Origin: Bacillus gobiensis
GTDB taxonomy: Bacteria > Bacillota > Bacilli > Bacillales > Bacillaceae
Reading direction: 5' to 3'
Assembly (NCBI RefSeq): GCF_001278705.1
Contig: NZ_CP012600.1
Coordinates: 2,853,917 to 2,917,916, forward strand
DNA length: 64,000 bases
Shown: positions 1 to 9,136 of the stretch, one piece after another
Position numbering within the stretch: the stretch's first letter is position 1
Layout of the letters: each line of letters opens with the position of its first letter
Made by a program: the position numbers and the translations under genes
The notes under the pieces: model-generated
Databases searched by the model: none
Seen by the model: only the letters and a program-made list of their open reading frames with translations
Told to the model about the DNA's origin: nothing

Positions 1-992
1 AATCCGTTGCGCCCTAAATCTCCAATGTCTGGGAAAGGCTCGTCAAGCGGGTGCTGCGTAAAATCATAATGATCAAAGTAACGCCCCAAATAATCCAGTG
101 CAGCTTTTTCATCAACAAGCTCTGTCACTTGTTGATATTTTTCTATAGCTTCTGCTTCAGTTTCACCGACAAACGAAGTAATAGAAGGGAAAACAAACAG
201 GTCATTTTTATCGCGGCCAGCTTTATCTGCCCGGTTTTTTACATCTTTATAGAATTTCTGTGCATCTTTTAGTGTCAAATGCCTGGTGAAAATCGCGTCT
301 GCTTCACGAGCAGCAAATGACATCCCCGCTTCTGATGATCCTGCTTGAAAAATAAGCGGATGGCCTTGCGGGGATCGACCGATATTAAGCGGTCCTTCGA
401 CAGAAAAAAACTCACCTTTATGATGTAAGTGATGCAGCTTTTCTGGATGAAAGAAGACGCCCGACTCTTTATCCCGGATAAAAGCATCATCCTCCCATGA
501 ATCCCAAAGACCCCTTGTAACTTCTAAATATTCACTGGCAATTTTGTATCTCAAATCATGCTCAGGATGCAAACCTTTATTATAGTTAGCTGCGGATTTT
601 TCAAGAGGTGAAGTCACCACATTCCATCCCGCACGCCCTCCGCTAATATGGTCTACTGACGCAAATTGTCTGGCAACTGTAAATGGTTCGCTATAGGTAG
701 TAGACAAAGTAGCTACCACTCCAATATGCTCAGTCGCACTTGCCAATGCAGTTATTAGTGTAATTGGTTCAAAACGATTCAATAAATTAGGCCTGGTTTG
801 CTCGGTTATGTAAAGGCCATCGGCTACGAATAGGAAATCTAGCTTTCCTTCTTCTGCTTTTTGGGCAAGTTTTCGATAGTGCCCAATATTAATGCTTCCA
901 TCCGCCACTGCTTTAGGATGGCGCCAGGATGACATATTCCCTCCTGACCCATTTAACATTGTTCCAATTCTCAATTTACGCTTTAACGCCAC
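1..992 (-). CDS. LLM-class flavin-dependent monooxygenase (NtaA/SnaA/DszA type), 3' end cut
   Basis: I translated this frame by hand from a GTG at 992 to the window edge: 330 open codons and no stop, so the C-terminus lies outside. The start follows a GGGGGAT ribosome site. The protein begins with [16 protein letters not shown] and carries [20 protein letters not shown] and [11 protein letters not shown], which are typical of FMNH2-dependent nitrilotriacetate/dibenzothiophene-sulfone monooxygenases of the bacterial luciferase superfamily. Such enzymes oxidise sulfur or nitrogen compounds using FMNH2 from a partner reductase. No reductase is visible here. The substrate cannot be told from sequence. 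Family sure, substrate unknown. Confidence 0.9.
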   Translation of the reverse strand, partial: MALKRKLRIGTMLNGSGGNMSSWRHPKAVADGSINIGHYRKLAQKAEEGKLDFLFVADGLYITEQTRPNLLNRFEPITLITALASATEHIGVVATLSTTYSEPFTVARQFASVDHISGGRAGWNVVTSPLEKSAANYNKGLHPEHDLRYKIASEYLEVTRGLWDSWEDDAFIRDKESGVFFHPEKLHHLHHKGEFFSVEGPLNIGRSPQGHPLIFQAGSSEAGMSFAAREADAIFTRHLTLKDAQKFYKDVKNRADKAGRDKNDLFVFPSITSFVGETEAEAIEKYQQVTELVDEKAALDYLGRYFDHYDFTQHPLDEPFPDIGDLGRNG

Positions 993-1056
993 AATAATCC
1001 CCCTTCATTCAGCTAACCGCTTTAATTCCTAGTTATCATATATGTTTTATTTGTCT

Positions 1057-1085
1057 ATCATACACTCGTCATAATTTCTAGTCAA
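1057..1085 (-). promoter_or_regulatory. SigA-type promoter of the flavin monooxygenase
   Basis: On the minus strand TTGACT (1080-1085) and TATGAT (1057-1062) are separated by exactly 17 bases, a near-consensus vegetative promoter about 65 bases upstream of the GTG start. I saw no clear operator palindrome around it. Confidence 0.7.
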
Positions 1086-1293
1086 TTCTTTATTGAATAG
1101 ATATTTCTATCAATAAGATGAAAAATCCATTGTTATTTTTTTGAGTATTATGTATTATGAGTGCAACGCTAAGGATTAAAAAACGAGGTAACCTTATTTC
1201 GAGGTACTTCTGATCATACTTTTTTAAAAATGAATAACATTATCAATCGAGGTGCTATCTCCATTCCTTCACGCTGCGACTACTGCCTAATCT

Positions 1294-1419
1294 TTAGAGA
1301 CTTCCGTATTCTTCTTTAATTGCTTTATTAGTACAAAACTCATAGAATTTTTTAATTAACTCATCAATGTCTTGCTTTCTAACTATTTTTTTCAACCATT
1401 CTTCTGGAATTTCGTTCAT
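1294..1419 (-). CDS. Small hypothetical protein, 41 aa
   Basis: An ATG at 1419 preceded by GCAGGAGTG opens a 41-codon frame. The peptide is charged and probably helical (starts MNEIPEEWLKKIVRKQ, ends IKEEYGSL). It sits alone between two oxidoreductase genes. I do not recognise the family. It may be a real small protein or the N-terminal stub of a lost gene. The ribosome site is the main support. Confidence 0.35.
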   Translation of the reverse strand: MNEIPEEWLKKIVRKQDIDELIKKFYEFCTNKAIKEEYGSL

Positions 1420-1596
1420 TTTAAAATACACTCCTGCAATGATCCAGTTATTGAAGCCACGGTGTCCGTATTTTATGATGATGATACCAAGTTACCTTTT
1501 ATTCTGGTTCACCAATATGAATATCTCTAAGTTGTTTTGCTGTAAATATATCCTTCGATGAAGAAGACAGAACTTTTTTACACAGATGTAATTTTA

Positions 1597-3114
1597 TTAT
1601 TTTATTTTAAATATAGATATTATATGTTGATCCGGTCTTACAAGTGCGAATATGTAGGCTTGTGATCCATTTCGATATTTAGAATTTTTATTTGGAATTA
1701 GCAAATCTTTATTAACCGGAAAAGCTATACCTTTATAAATATCAGCAAATAACCTTTTTTCCTCTTCAGGTTGATATCGACCAATAGAAATTAGTGAATG
1801 CTCCAGACCCATTTTTCTTAGGGGGTGAAAATCTGTTTCTTCTAAAATATAGGGAACCCTTTTGCCCGTTACCCATTTTCCAAACTTTTTCAAGGAAATG
1901 CTTCCTTCTGGCCTAATCTGATCAAATGAGTGATCAACAGGAAGTATTTGGCTAAGCAGTGCCTCCTTTTCCATCGCTTTCTTCCCAATGGCGGATAAAT
2001 TGGAAATCGTTTTTATCAAAAGCGAACGTCCTTCGGCTAAAAATAGATTGGTAATCGCGATATTCCGGAATATCAGTGCATTATTGTTTTGGATTTCACT
2101 TGCCCCCACTCTTTGTTCTACAGAGTAATCATCCAAAAAAGCACTGAAATCTTTGTGCGTTTTCAGTGACAATGCAAGCCTCCATCCAAGACGCCAGGCA
2201 CCGAGTATTCCTACCATCATACCAGCTCCAGCAGAAGGCCCCATCGCATGAGCAGCATCCCCCGCCAAAAGCCATCTCCCTTTTCTATAAGTATGGCTTT
2301 GTCCTTGTCCTAAACGGAAAGCACTCGCCCAAAGCATCTGGCGGACATTAGCATCCGGTAACCTTTCTTTTAATAACTTGCTTATAAAATCCGCACTTGT
2401 TGCCTCTTCCCGACTCTCACCTTTATTTATGCGGTAAATGAAACGCCATCTCCTGGGTGCAAAATAAAAAAATCCGTAAGGTCTGTAAGGGTCCAAAACA
2501 ATATTCGAAATGTTTTTAGGAAGACCACATTCCATTTCAAAATCTGCAACTGCAGAATCCATACCGTAATCTCTCCAAGTTTTATCGATTCCTAACTTGC
2601 CTCTAATGACACTACTCGCTCCATCACATCCAACTCCCAAAGGGGCGGACAGTTCATATGACCCTTCTTTACTTTGAACTTTAACGGTAACTTTATCTTT
2701 TGTTTGAGCAGCACCCAATACCTTATGACCCCTGCGAATTTCTACGATTCCTGTTTTTCTCGCAATGTCTTCGAGTATTACCTCCGTATCGTGCTGGGGT
2801 AATTGAAGAGAAAATTGATAGGGAGTCTCCAGTGTATCAAACGACCACCCAAGAAGTTTTCCACGTTGATTCTCAAATTGGTGTAAAATCCGCCGTACTC
2901 CTTTTTCATTGAAATGACTAAATATCCCCAACCATTCTAGAAATTCCATTCCCCTTGGCATCCATGTAATGGCCCTTGATTCATCCTTTGATGTAGGCTC
3001 ATCTCTTGCTTCAAGAATGAGAGAAGGAATCTTATATTTTGATAATACAAGAGAAAGGGCTAAACCTACTGGACCTCCACCTACGATAAGAACACCGTTA
3101 TGAAAAGTATTCAT
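1597..3114 (-). CDS. FAD-dependent aromatic-type monooxygenase
   Basis: 505 aa, class A flavoprotein hydroxylase (PF01494-like). It has the FAD dinucleotide fold VLIVGGGPVGLALSL at residues 9-23, the DG motif GCDGASSVIRGKLG near 163, and the second FAD motif WLLAGDAAHAMGPSAGAGMM near 280. Members hydroxylate phenols, polyketides or antibiotics using NAD(P)H and O2. The gene lies 26 bases downstream of the TetR gene on the same strand, so the two are probably co-transcribed and induced by the regulator's ligand. Substrate unknown; detoxification or antibiotic modification is plausible. Confidence 0.9.
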   Translation of the reverse strand: MNTFHNGVLIVGGGPVGLALSLVLSKYKIPSLILEARDEPTSKDESRAITWMPRGMEFLEWLGIFSHFNEKGVRRILHQFENQRGKLLGWSFDTLETPYQFSLQLPQHDTEVILEDIARKTGIVEIRRGHKVLGAAQTKDKVTVKVQSKEGSYELSAPLGVGCDGASSVIRGKLGIDKTWRDYGMDSAVADFEMECGLPKNISNIVLDPYRPYGFFYFAPRRWRFIYRINKGESREEATSADFISKLLKERLPDANVRQMLWASAFRLGQGQSHTYRKGRWLLAGDAAHAMGPSAGAGMMVGILGAWRLGWRLALSLKTHKDFSAFLDDYSVEQRVGASEIQNNNALIFRNIAITNLFLAEGRSLLIKTISNLSAIGKKAMEKEALLSQILPVDHSFDQIRPEGSISLKKFGKWVTGKRVPYILEETDFHPLRKMGLEHSLISIGRYQPEEEKRLFADIYKGIAFPVNKDLLIPNKNSKYRNGSQAYIFALVRPDQHIISIFKIK

Positions 3115-3140
3115 TTCTTTTCATTCCTTTACATTTGACT

Positions 3141-3722
3141 TTACTTTATCGTTTTTAAAAAATCCTTGATACTTTGCTCTAGGTGATAGTTTATAGCCGT
3201 GTCATCTTCGCAAAACCTTCCCCACATAATAAAATAAAGAAAAAATGATGTAACAAGATTTTGTATTGTCACCTGATCTATTTTCTTGTCAGTTCTTCCG
3301 ATAATAAACTCTTCTAGCTGATTACACCCTTGTTGAATAATTTCTAATAATTTTTCATGAATTTTAGGGTTACGTTGTGCTTCTGAAAAACACATAACAA
3401 TAAAATCTTGACGCATTCGAAGATATTTGAACATTAACTTGAAATATATAGTCAGTTGTTCATGAAGAGTTTGTTCCTCGTTAAAGTCAGGTAAAGAGTC
3501 TTTAAGAGAACGGTTAACGGTATACTTTTCAAGGACAGCACTAAGCAATTCGTCTTTAGATTTAAAATAGTGATAAATTAATCCATCAGTGACTCCCGCG
3601 GCTTTACCAATTTCTTTTACTGTACTTTCTTTAAATCCCTTCTGAGAAAATAACTTTAGAGCGGCAGTTAAAAGTTTATTTCGAGTTTCTTCTGCTTGTA
3701 TTTGACGTAGTGTTTTTTCCAT
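3141..3722 (-). CDS. TetR/AcrR family transcriptional repressor
   Basis: 193 aa. The N-terminal helix-turn-helix spans about residues 13-58, with LFSQKGFKESTVKEIGKAAG and DGLIYHYFKSKDELL, the classic TetR signature. The C-terminal ligand-binding half is divergent. The gene is first in a likely two-gene operon with the FAD monooxygenase and has a large palindrome in its own promoter region, so it is probably autoregulated. Inducer unknown. Confidence 0.93.
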   Translation of the reverse strand: MEKTLRQIQAEETRNKLLTAALKLFSQKGFKESTVKEIGKAAGVTDGLIYHYFKSKDELLSAVLEKYTVNRSLKDSLPDFNEEQTLHEQLTIYFKLMFKYLRMRQDFIVMCFSEAQRNPKIHEKLLEIIQQGCNQLEEFIIGRTDKKIDQVTIQNLVTSFFLYFIMWGRFCEDDTAINYHLEQSIKDFLKTIK

Positions 3723-3743
3723 GCGATCACTCCTAAATAGTTC

Positions 3744-3799
3744 TTAACTTACTAAGTACTTACTAAGTTAAATATGAAATAAAAACTGCTAAAAGTCAA
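3744..3799 (-). promoter_or_regulatory. Promoter and 28-bp palindromic operator of the tetR operon
   Basis: On the minus strand TTGACT (3794-3799), a 17-base spacer and CATATT (3771-3776) form a promoter. Directly downstream, 3744-3771 is a palindrome (TTAACTTA-C-TAAGTACTTA-C-TAAGTTAA on the plus strand), symmetric apart from two C/G positions, with the repeat ACTTACTAAGT twice. The position immediately after the -10 suits repression by the adjacent TetR protein. Confidence 0.7.
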
Positions 3800-3929
3800 C
3801 AAGACTTATTGTGCTAAAAAGATTACAATAGAAGAATTTTCATCTATAATCAACTGTCCTGCTAAGAAGATAAAACCTTCATGACTATTTGATCAATTTC
3901 AGTTTTTTAACCATAGCAATATATATACC

Positions 3930-3964
3930 CAAAAACCTTGAAAGGCATATTGCCAATCAAGGTT
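3930..3964 (-). terminator. Rho-independent terminator after the SUKH gene
   Basis: AACCTTGA (3934-3941) pairs with TCAAGGTT (3957-3964). On the minus strand the stem is followed by TTTTT. It ends transcription of the toxin-immunity region that begins upstream at 6.5 kb. Confidence 0.65.
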
Positions 3965-4097
3965 ACATTTTAACAATTATTTTCTTACTCCTAACAATAA
4001 CACCAAGTAAAAGTTCGTCTTGGTTTGACTCAACTAAGTTCTATCAATAAATTCTTTCACAACCATAAGAAAGACTTTTCCTAAGCATATAATTTCA

Positions 4098-4558
4098 TTA
4101 CAAAAGAATTGTTTCAAGTGCATCACTCAACATGGAATCAAAACTATCAAATGACTTAATCAAAGTTCCTGAGGGTTTATCAAGTTCTACATATACACTC
4201 TCTTTTAAGTCGTAACAATACCATGCTGTATCAGAGTCGCCAAAAAATATATATTGCTTTTGCCAATCATTTTCATACCAAAGCTTGTTTATCTCAATAA
4301 ATCCATGAACCTCTTCATCTACTTCCTTATCACGTAGAGTTTCATCAACACCGTAGATTGCTAATCCATTAAAGTCTAATCCATTTATTTTCTTTAGAAA
4401 TTGAATATATGACCCAGGTAATACAATGTTTCCTAATTTCTGCTGAATAGTTTGTTTCATTTTTATAATTTCTGTATCTGATGCTGGATTTCTAAGCGAA
4501 CTTCCATATTTTTCTTCATTTTTTCTATTTCTATCAACAAGTCTTTCCACTGTGACAT
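4098..4558 (-). pseudogene. SUKH (SMI1/KNR4, YrhA-like) immunity-type protein, frameshifted near its start
   Basis: From about 4515 downwards the frame encodes a SUKH domain (EKYGSSLRNPASDTEI, then LPGSYIQFLKKINGLDFNG and YIFFGDSDTAWYCYD) ending at 4098. Family members usually start with a short helix. That helix (MSQWKDLLIEIEK) is present from an ATG at 4558 but in another frame. Adding one A to the six-A run at 4519-4524 (T run on the plus strand) restores LLIEIEKNEEKYGSS. The gene is therefore frameshifted by one base, or the base is a sequencing error. An in-frame upstream start at 4610 exists but gives an unrelated N-terminus. SUKH proteins commonly neutralise polymorphic toxin nucleases, which fits the neighbouring LXG toxin. 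Confidence 0.7.
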
Positions 4559-4687
4559 ATCTACTCTTCCCTTCTTTTAAAAGGATTTGGTGGGTAAACA
4601 TCATCTTCAAACATTGGCCAATTTATCGTTTTACTTTCTCTATGAGACAATCCCCTTGTTAGAGAGTTTTGTCCATTGATAAAAACA

Positions 4688-4724
4688 TAAAAGCACCTGT
4701 TTGCCTAAAGACAATCAAGTGCTT
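4688..4724 (-). terminator. Possible terminator after the 120-aa gene
   Basis: AAAAGCAC (4688-4695) and GTGCTTT (4718-4724) can pair. On the minus strand the stem is followed by a T-rich stretch. The loop is long, so support is moderate. Confidence 0.4.
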
Positions 4725-4819
4725 TACGTAATGAGTTTCTGATTCTAAAAAGTATCTTGCAATTTCATTGTTTTATTTGAACACAGAGTTTCTATAAAAT
4801 TATAAATAAATTTAGTGTT

Positions 4820-5182
4820 CTATAAATTATCCGTTGAATACATAAAACTTTCTTTTTGTTTTTTCCAATTAAGCAAAAACTTCCTAAACTCATCATTTGA
4901 TAGTTTAACTACTGGATAAAGTTCGTCATCATCAATTATTCCCTCAAATAAATCTGATATTTCAATACCATCTTTAGTAACACTAATTAAACATCTTTCA
5001 TTTCCTATTTCTTGTAAAGAGCTCTTACCCAACATAACAGAATCGACTTTATCAATAATTTCGTCAACAGAAATCAATTCAAAATTCAAAATATCTTCTA
5101 AACTAATATATTTTTCATCCTCAAAAATCGTAATTATTTTTGACTGACCATGTATCTCTCTCTGTTTAAAATAAAATTTCAT
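4820..5182 (-). CDS. Hypothetical protein, probable immunity protein of the EndoU toxin
   Basis: 120 aa, acidic, with no signal peptide or membrane segment. It starts MKFYFKQREIHGQSK and ends with a lysine-rich stretch (FLLNWKKQKES). I do not recognise the family. It follows the EndoU toxin frame by 19 bases on the same strand, the usual place for the cognate immunity gene in Bacillus LXG loci. Function is inferred from position only. Confidence 0.6.
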   Translation of the reverse strand: MKFYFKQREIHGQSKIITIFEDEKYISLEDILNFELISVDEIIDKVDSVMLGKSSLQEIGNERCLISVTKDGIEISDLFEGIIDDDELYPVVKLSNDEFRKFLLNWKKQKESFMYSTDNL

Positions 5183-5201
5183 TAATTAAATCTCCTTATA
5201 A

Positions 5202-6520
5202 TTAATATATTGGAAAAGCAGATATTATATTCCCACTTGAATCCAAATACATTTGTATCTCTAAACCATTCGATAAAACACCACTATATCTATTACCACT
5301 GATAAACTGTCTATTTACATACGCCTCATTAATACCATTAACTATTTGCTGCAGATTCCAATCTTTAGGGAAAAAGGATGAATTTGCACTTTTCACTACA
5401 TCATCAACCTCTACCATTGCAGTATAAACTCCTTTTGAGTTAGGTAAAGACTCAGTTCCAATAACAATAGAGCCTTTCTGAGTAGGCATTCCTTCATAAT
5501 GAAAACCAACAGCCCTTCCTCGAGCATTCAATTCGCCTTCAAGTATATGTTCCAAAGCTCCTGACCTAAAATTATCTACATTTTCCAATCTGTTAATTTC
5601 ATAAATTGTTTCAGTTTCCCAAACTACATTATCAACTCCATATTTTCCTTTAAGAAAATCATCCCACTCATCTCCAAATACTACACCTTTATTAGCAGTT
5701 CTAGTTCCTAAAGCTTCGCTAGCTATCTTATCACCTTTACCTGTATCCTTATTCTGCAAAGAAGACTCATTAATCCTTTCCCCATTAAAGGGAGATTTAT
5801 TAAAATCACTTTCCTTCTTCGCCATGGTCATTAATTGATTCCGTAACCATTCGCCATTTACTGCACTGTGCGGAATTCCACCAGAAGCTCCTGCTGCGGC
5901 TAATCGATGTTGCGGAGCATACGGCAGCAAATTAGAAATAGGTCTATCTTGCATATCTGCTGAAAGAAATCACGGACATACTCTTGGTTGGCTTCAGATG
6001 ATTGATACTCTGATTCTAATTGATGATCCACTTTCTGAACAGCTTCTCTTGCTCGCCTTAGCTTTCGATCAGCATCGTTTATTGCTGAATAAAACGGATT
6101 TTTACTAAAGGGCTGAATCGTGACAAGGTCATCAATCTTATGTAACGTTTCCTTTAGCTCAGAACGTTGCTCGTTGACCATGTTCTTTGCATTAATAATT
6201 CCGTTCGACAGTTCATCCTCTAAGAACGGGAGATGGACGACTGTATTTCCTGACACATTTTCATCCTCCAAGTATCCGGAAGCACTGTCAAGAAAGGCAA
6301 GCTGCTCATCGACTAGATCGATCCAGCCATCGACACCAACCGCCTGTTCCTGATAAAAGCTTTTGATGGCATTTGCGCCTTTTCCTTGAAAACTCTCAAG
6401 ATCGGCAAGCTCTAAAAAAGCTTTTTTTAATGTAAGTAACTTCTCTTTAAACTCTTGATACTCGTTTGATCGTTTTTCCATTGCAGAAATTAAGGCATCA
6501 GCTTCAAATATTTTTGTCAT
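5202..6520 (-). pseudogene. LXG polymorphic toxin with EndoU tip, internally deleted and frameshifted
   Basis: The 5' part (6520 to about 5950) encodes an LXG export domain almost identical to the intact toxin gene at 19172-20974, up to the motif VRDFFQQ. The frame then runs into ICKIDLFLICC and stops. A second frame (5954-5202) resumes at NLLPYAPQHRLAAAGASGG, which in the intact paralog lies about 200 residues later, and continues into a bacterial EndoU RNase domain (HILEGELNARGRAVGFHYEG ... NRYSGVLSNGLEIQMYLD ... ISAFPIY). The whole pre-toxin linker is thus missing and the junction is out of frame. LXG toxins are exported by the type VII system and act between cells. This copy cannot make a normal toxin unless the tip is translated separately. 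Confidence 0.85.
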
Positions 6521-6643
6521 AAAGAGAAATCCTTTCCATGGATATTCATAACAAAATTGTACCGTAATATGGAATATGAATGGATAAAATGATGTGCAGA
6601 AAATTTAAAATGAATCTTTTGTAACGATTCTTTTTATCTATAA

Positions 6644-6671
6644 AAGAAAAAGACACCTTTTTCAGGCGCCT
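6644..6671 (-). terminator. Terminator of the GH-A glycosidase gene
   Basis: AGGCGCCT (6664-6671) pairs with AGACACCT (6651-6658), allowing G-U pairs on RNA. On the minus strand it is followed by TTTTTCTTTT. It lies 18 bases after the stop codon at 6689. Confidence 0.75.
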
Positions 6672-6688
6672 GAGGTTAGAAGATTAAA

Positions 6689-7891
6689 CTAATCTACTAA
6701 AAGATAAGCCGGGCTTTGGGTTACATCTATAATTAATCTGTCCTCCCAAGTGATGCTGCTTGTTTCTCCAAGCATAGAAACCAATTGGCCAGTGCCGGAC
6801 TCAAAAGGAATATTAATTTGGCCAGGTTCACCGGTTGTCCAAAGTGCCAGTGCTTTCTTGCCAGTTGAAGTGTGATTGAATAATAATACATACTCGTCTG
6901 ATCGAGTGCCTTCTATTCTATCAGTAAATATAAATCCATTTAGGGCGGCTGTTAAAACTGATAGAGCTTGATAAGAAGGCTTAGGGGTGTCATCAACTCG
7001 ATATAAACCGTAACCGTCAAAAACCTGATCTTTCCAGTTGAACCAAATGCTAATCGGAATTTCTAACATCGAGTTAATTAAAAACATTCTACTCATATAT
7101 TGAGCTTGTGTAATTTCCGCAATCCTATCTGTTGTATAGCCCCATTCCCCTGAAATGATGGGCATCGGTTTTATAGCATATTCTTGCACCAAGGCTTCAA
7201 GCTGGTGATAGTCATTAATCATTAATTCCGGGTTTCCGCCAGGGTATGGATGTACTGACACAGCATCAATATATTTAAGTATTCCTTCCTGTAAGAGCGC
7301 TTCTAGCCATTGTCGATGGGTACTATTAATCTGAGACATGGCAGGTGCAACTACTATACCGCTTGGATCTTTTAATTTTATAAATGGTGCAACGCTTTTT
7401 AGTAAATATGAGTACATCTCTATGCTTGGTTGAGGACTCCAAAATTCTTCAAGATTCGGTTCATTCCAAATTTCCCAAAATGCTTGTAATCCTTTGTACC
7501 TTTCTAAAGCTGCTTGTGCAAATTTTATATAGGCAAATCGCCCTTCTGTTGTAACAACTGATCTGTCTTCTTCGTATAACGGGTTTGAATACGCCAAAAT
7601 GAAATAAGGCGTTATTCTATTTTGTTTTAGTAAATCTACGGTTCGATCAAAAGAAGAAAAATTATAAACCCCTTTTTCTCGTTCTATAGCTTCCCAGATT
7701 AAATCTATTCTTGCATAATGCAATCCCGCATCACGAATGAGCTGGACATCCATTTCATTTGGAGGCTGGTTAATGTTTACACCGAATCCGTTGGAAATTA
7801 TCTTCTTATCTTCTAATATAATCCGATTTGACCGTCTCAGTAAATTAAGCAATATAGTCAATAACCTTTTTAATCTAAGCCAATAATCCAT
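6689..7891 (-). CDS. Clan GH-A glycoside hydrolase (GH5/GH39-like)
   Basis: 400 aa. It has a TIM-barrel signature with acid/base glutamate in FWEIWNEPNLEEFW (about residue 145) and nucleophile glutamate in MPIISGEWGYT (about residue 247), the paired glutamates of clan GH-A. SVHPYPGGNPE supplies the conserved histidine-tyrosine. The N-terminus is basic (MDYWLRLKRLLTILLNLL) without a clear cleavable signal, so it may be cytoplasmic or weakly membrane-associated. The start is supported by AGGTGGGG upstream. It resembles the protein beginning at 63621, which follows an O-antigen-ligase-like gene. It probably cuts an exopolysaccharide, but the specificity is unknown. Confidence 0.85.
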   Translation of the reverse strand: MDYWLRLKRLLTILLNLLRRSNRIILEDKKIISNGFGVNINQPPNEMDVQLIRDAGLHYARIDLIWEAIEREKGVYNFSSFDRTVDLLKQNRITPYFILAYSNPLYEEDRSVVTTEGRFAYIKFAQAALERYKGLQAFWEIWNEPNLEEFWSPQPSIEMYSYLLKSVAPFIKLKDPSGIVVAPAMSQINSTHRQWLEALLQEGILKYIDAVSVHPYPGGNPELMINDYHQLEALVQEYAIKPMPIISGEWGYTTDRIAEITQAQYMSRMFLINSMLEIPISIWFNWKDQVFDGYGLYRVDDTPKPSYQALSVLTAALNGFIFTDRIEGTRSDEYVLLFNHTSTGKKALALWTTGEPGQINIPFESGTGQLVSMLGETSSITWEDRLIIDVTQSPAYLLVD

Positions 7892-7980
7892 ATGTCCCCA
7901 CCTATTCTAATAGAATTTATTCATACTAAGATATGAATTTAATAGAAAAAAGTGAGGGCGGAATATTCTCTTGTTTGTTC

Positions 7981-8007
7981 AAAATAAAAATACGCCGAAG
8001 TGGCGCA
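7981..8007 (-). terminator. Terminator downstream of the RCC1-like gene
   Basis: TACGCC (7991-7996) pairs with GGCGCA (8002-8007). On the minus strand the stem is followed by TTTTTATTTT. It is about 120 bases beyond the stop at 8130. No gene was seen in between. Confidence 0.6.
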
Positions 8008-8129
8008 TTTGTCAGCTAAGTTATTCTCATTGGGGAGTGGACTCATGCACCGCCCTAACAATAAAGTTGTTAAATAACGGCAGTCATACTATTCAGCAAT
8101 CGGGTCTAATTGTTGCTTAACACCGAAAA

Positions 8130-9026
8130 CTAATTGCCAGGCAGTTGGATGCCGCGCCAGTCGCTTACATCGCATTGACCATATTCATTATCACCAACAG
8201 CAATCACCGTTCCATCAGATTTAAGGCCGATGGTATGAGCGCAACCCGCCGCAACTGCTACAATATCGCACCAGTCACTTACATTGCATTGACCATACTC
8301 ATTCCAGCCCACAGCCGCCACAGTACCGTCAGATTTAAGGCCGATGGTATGACTACTCCCCACCGCTATCGCCACAATACCGCGCCAGTCGCTCACATCG
8401 CATTGGCCTACCTTATTTTGACCCACAGCAACCGCCGTGCCATCCGATTTAAGACCAACAGTATGAAGATAACCCGTCTCAACCGCCACTATGCCGCGCC
8501 AGTCGCTTACATTGCGTTGGCCATACCGATTATTACCCACAGCCGTCACCGTGCCGTCAGATTTAAGACCGATGGTATGCCAGTCACCCGCCGCGACCGC
8601 CACAATATCATGCCAGCCGCTTACATTGCATTCATCTTCATTATTTTGGCCCACAGCTACCACCGAACCATCCGATTTAAGCCCAATGGTACGACACCAA
8701 CCCGCCGCAACCGCTACAATATCGCGCCAGTCGTTTACATCGCATTGGTCATGTTTATTCCAACCCACAGCCGCCACAGTACCGTCAGATTTAAGACCGA
8801 TTGTATGAGCATTACCCGTGTTCGTCGCCATATGAACATTACCAGCCGCGACCGCTACAATATCGAGCCAACCGCTTACATTACATTGGCCATATTTATT
8901 ATCACCCACAGCCGTCACCGTGCCGTCCGATTTAAGTCCAACGGTATGACGACGCCCCGCCTCTATGGTATCTTTTGGCCACCGTTTCACCTTTAACGCC
9001 GCTTCTTTCGGTGAAATGTCATCCAT
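8130..9026 (-). CDS. RCC1-like beta-propeller repeat protein
   Basis: 298 aa made almost entirely of seven repeats of about 38 residues with the pattern HTIGLKSDGTVxAVGxN, then YGQCxVSDWRDIVAVAAG. The first repeat carries an extra segment of about nine residues (NVHMATNTG). Seven repeats suit one closed seven-bladed propeller of the RCC1 type, with blades shorter than eukaryotic RCC1. No signal peptide, membrane helix or enzymatic motif is seen. Bacterial RCC1-repeat proteins are poorly characterised. The start has an AAGGAGGTAAAAC ribosome site. The repeats are also near-identical at DNA level, so the antisense strand has a long open frame that I regard as a shadow. Confidence 0.85.
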   Translation of the reverse strand: MDDISPKEAALKVKRWPKDTIEAGRRHTVGLKSDGTVTAVGDNKYGQCNVSGWLDIVAVAAGNVHMATNTGNAHTIGLKSDGTVAAVGWNKHDQCDVNDWRDIVAVAAGWCRTIGLKSDGSVVAVGQNNEDECNVSGWHDIVAVAAGDWHTIGLKSDGTVTAVGNNRYGQRNVSDWRGIVAVETGYLHTVGLKSDGTAVAVGQNKVGQCDVSDWRGIVAIAVGSSHTIGLKSDGTVAAVGWNEYGQCNVSDWCDIVAVAAGCAHTIGLKSDGTVIAVGDNEYGQCDVSDWRGIQLPGN

Positions 9027-9093
9027 GTTTTACCTCCTTGAAAACAATATGTTTCAGATTTTTTTCATAAGCATTCCGAAATTCAATATTCAT
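9019..9093 (-). CDS. Possible 24-aa leader peptide coupled to the RCC1-like gene
   Basis: An ATG at 9093 with GTGAGGTGAGG upstream opens a 24-codon frame that ends in TGA overlapping the RCC1-like start (ATGGATGA). The ribosome site of the downstream gene lies inside it. This arrangement allows translational coupling. It may equally be chance. Confidence 0.3.
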   Translation of the reverse strand: MNIEFRNAYEKNLKHIVFKEVKHG

Positions 9094-9136
9094 TTTCCTC
9101 ACCTCACTGACAGGACACTCCAATGCTAATGATGAT

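Noticed and set aside
1441..1530. Protein-like open stretch ending in TAA (reads DPVIEATVSVFYDDDTKLPF)
   Set aside because: It could be the tail of a lost gene, but no start or recognisable family supports it.
8145..8996. 283-codon open frame on the plus strand opposite the RCC1-like gene
   Set aside because: It mirrors the repeats of the minus-strand gene, has no ribosome site, and its product is a low-complexity His/Arg/Thr repeat. It is a by-product of repetitive codons.
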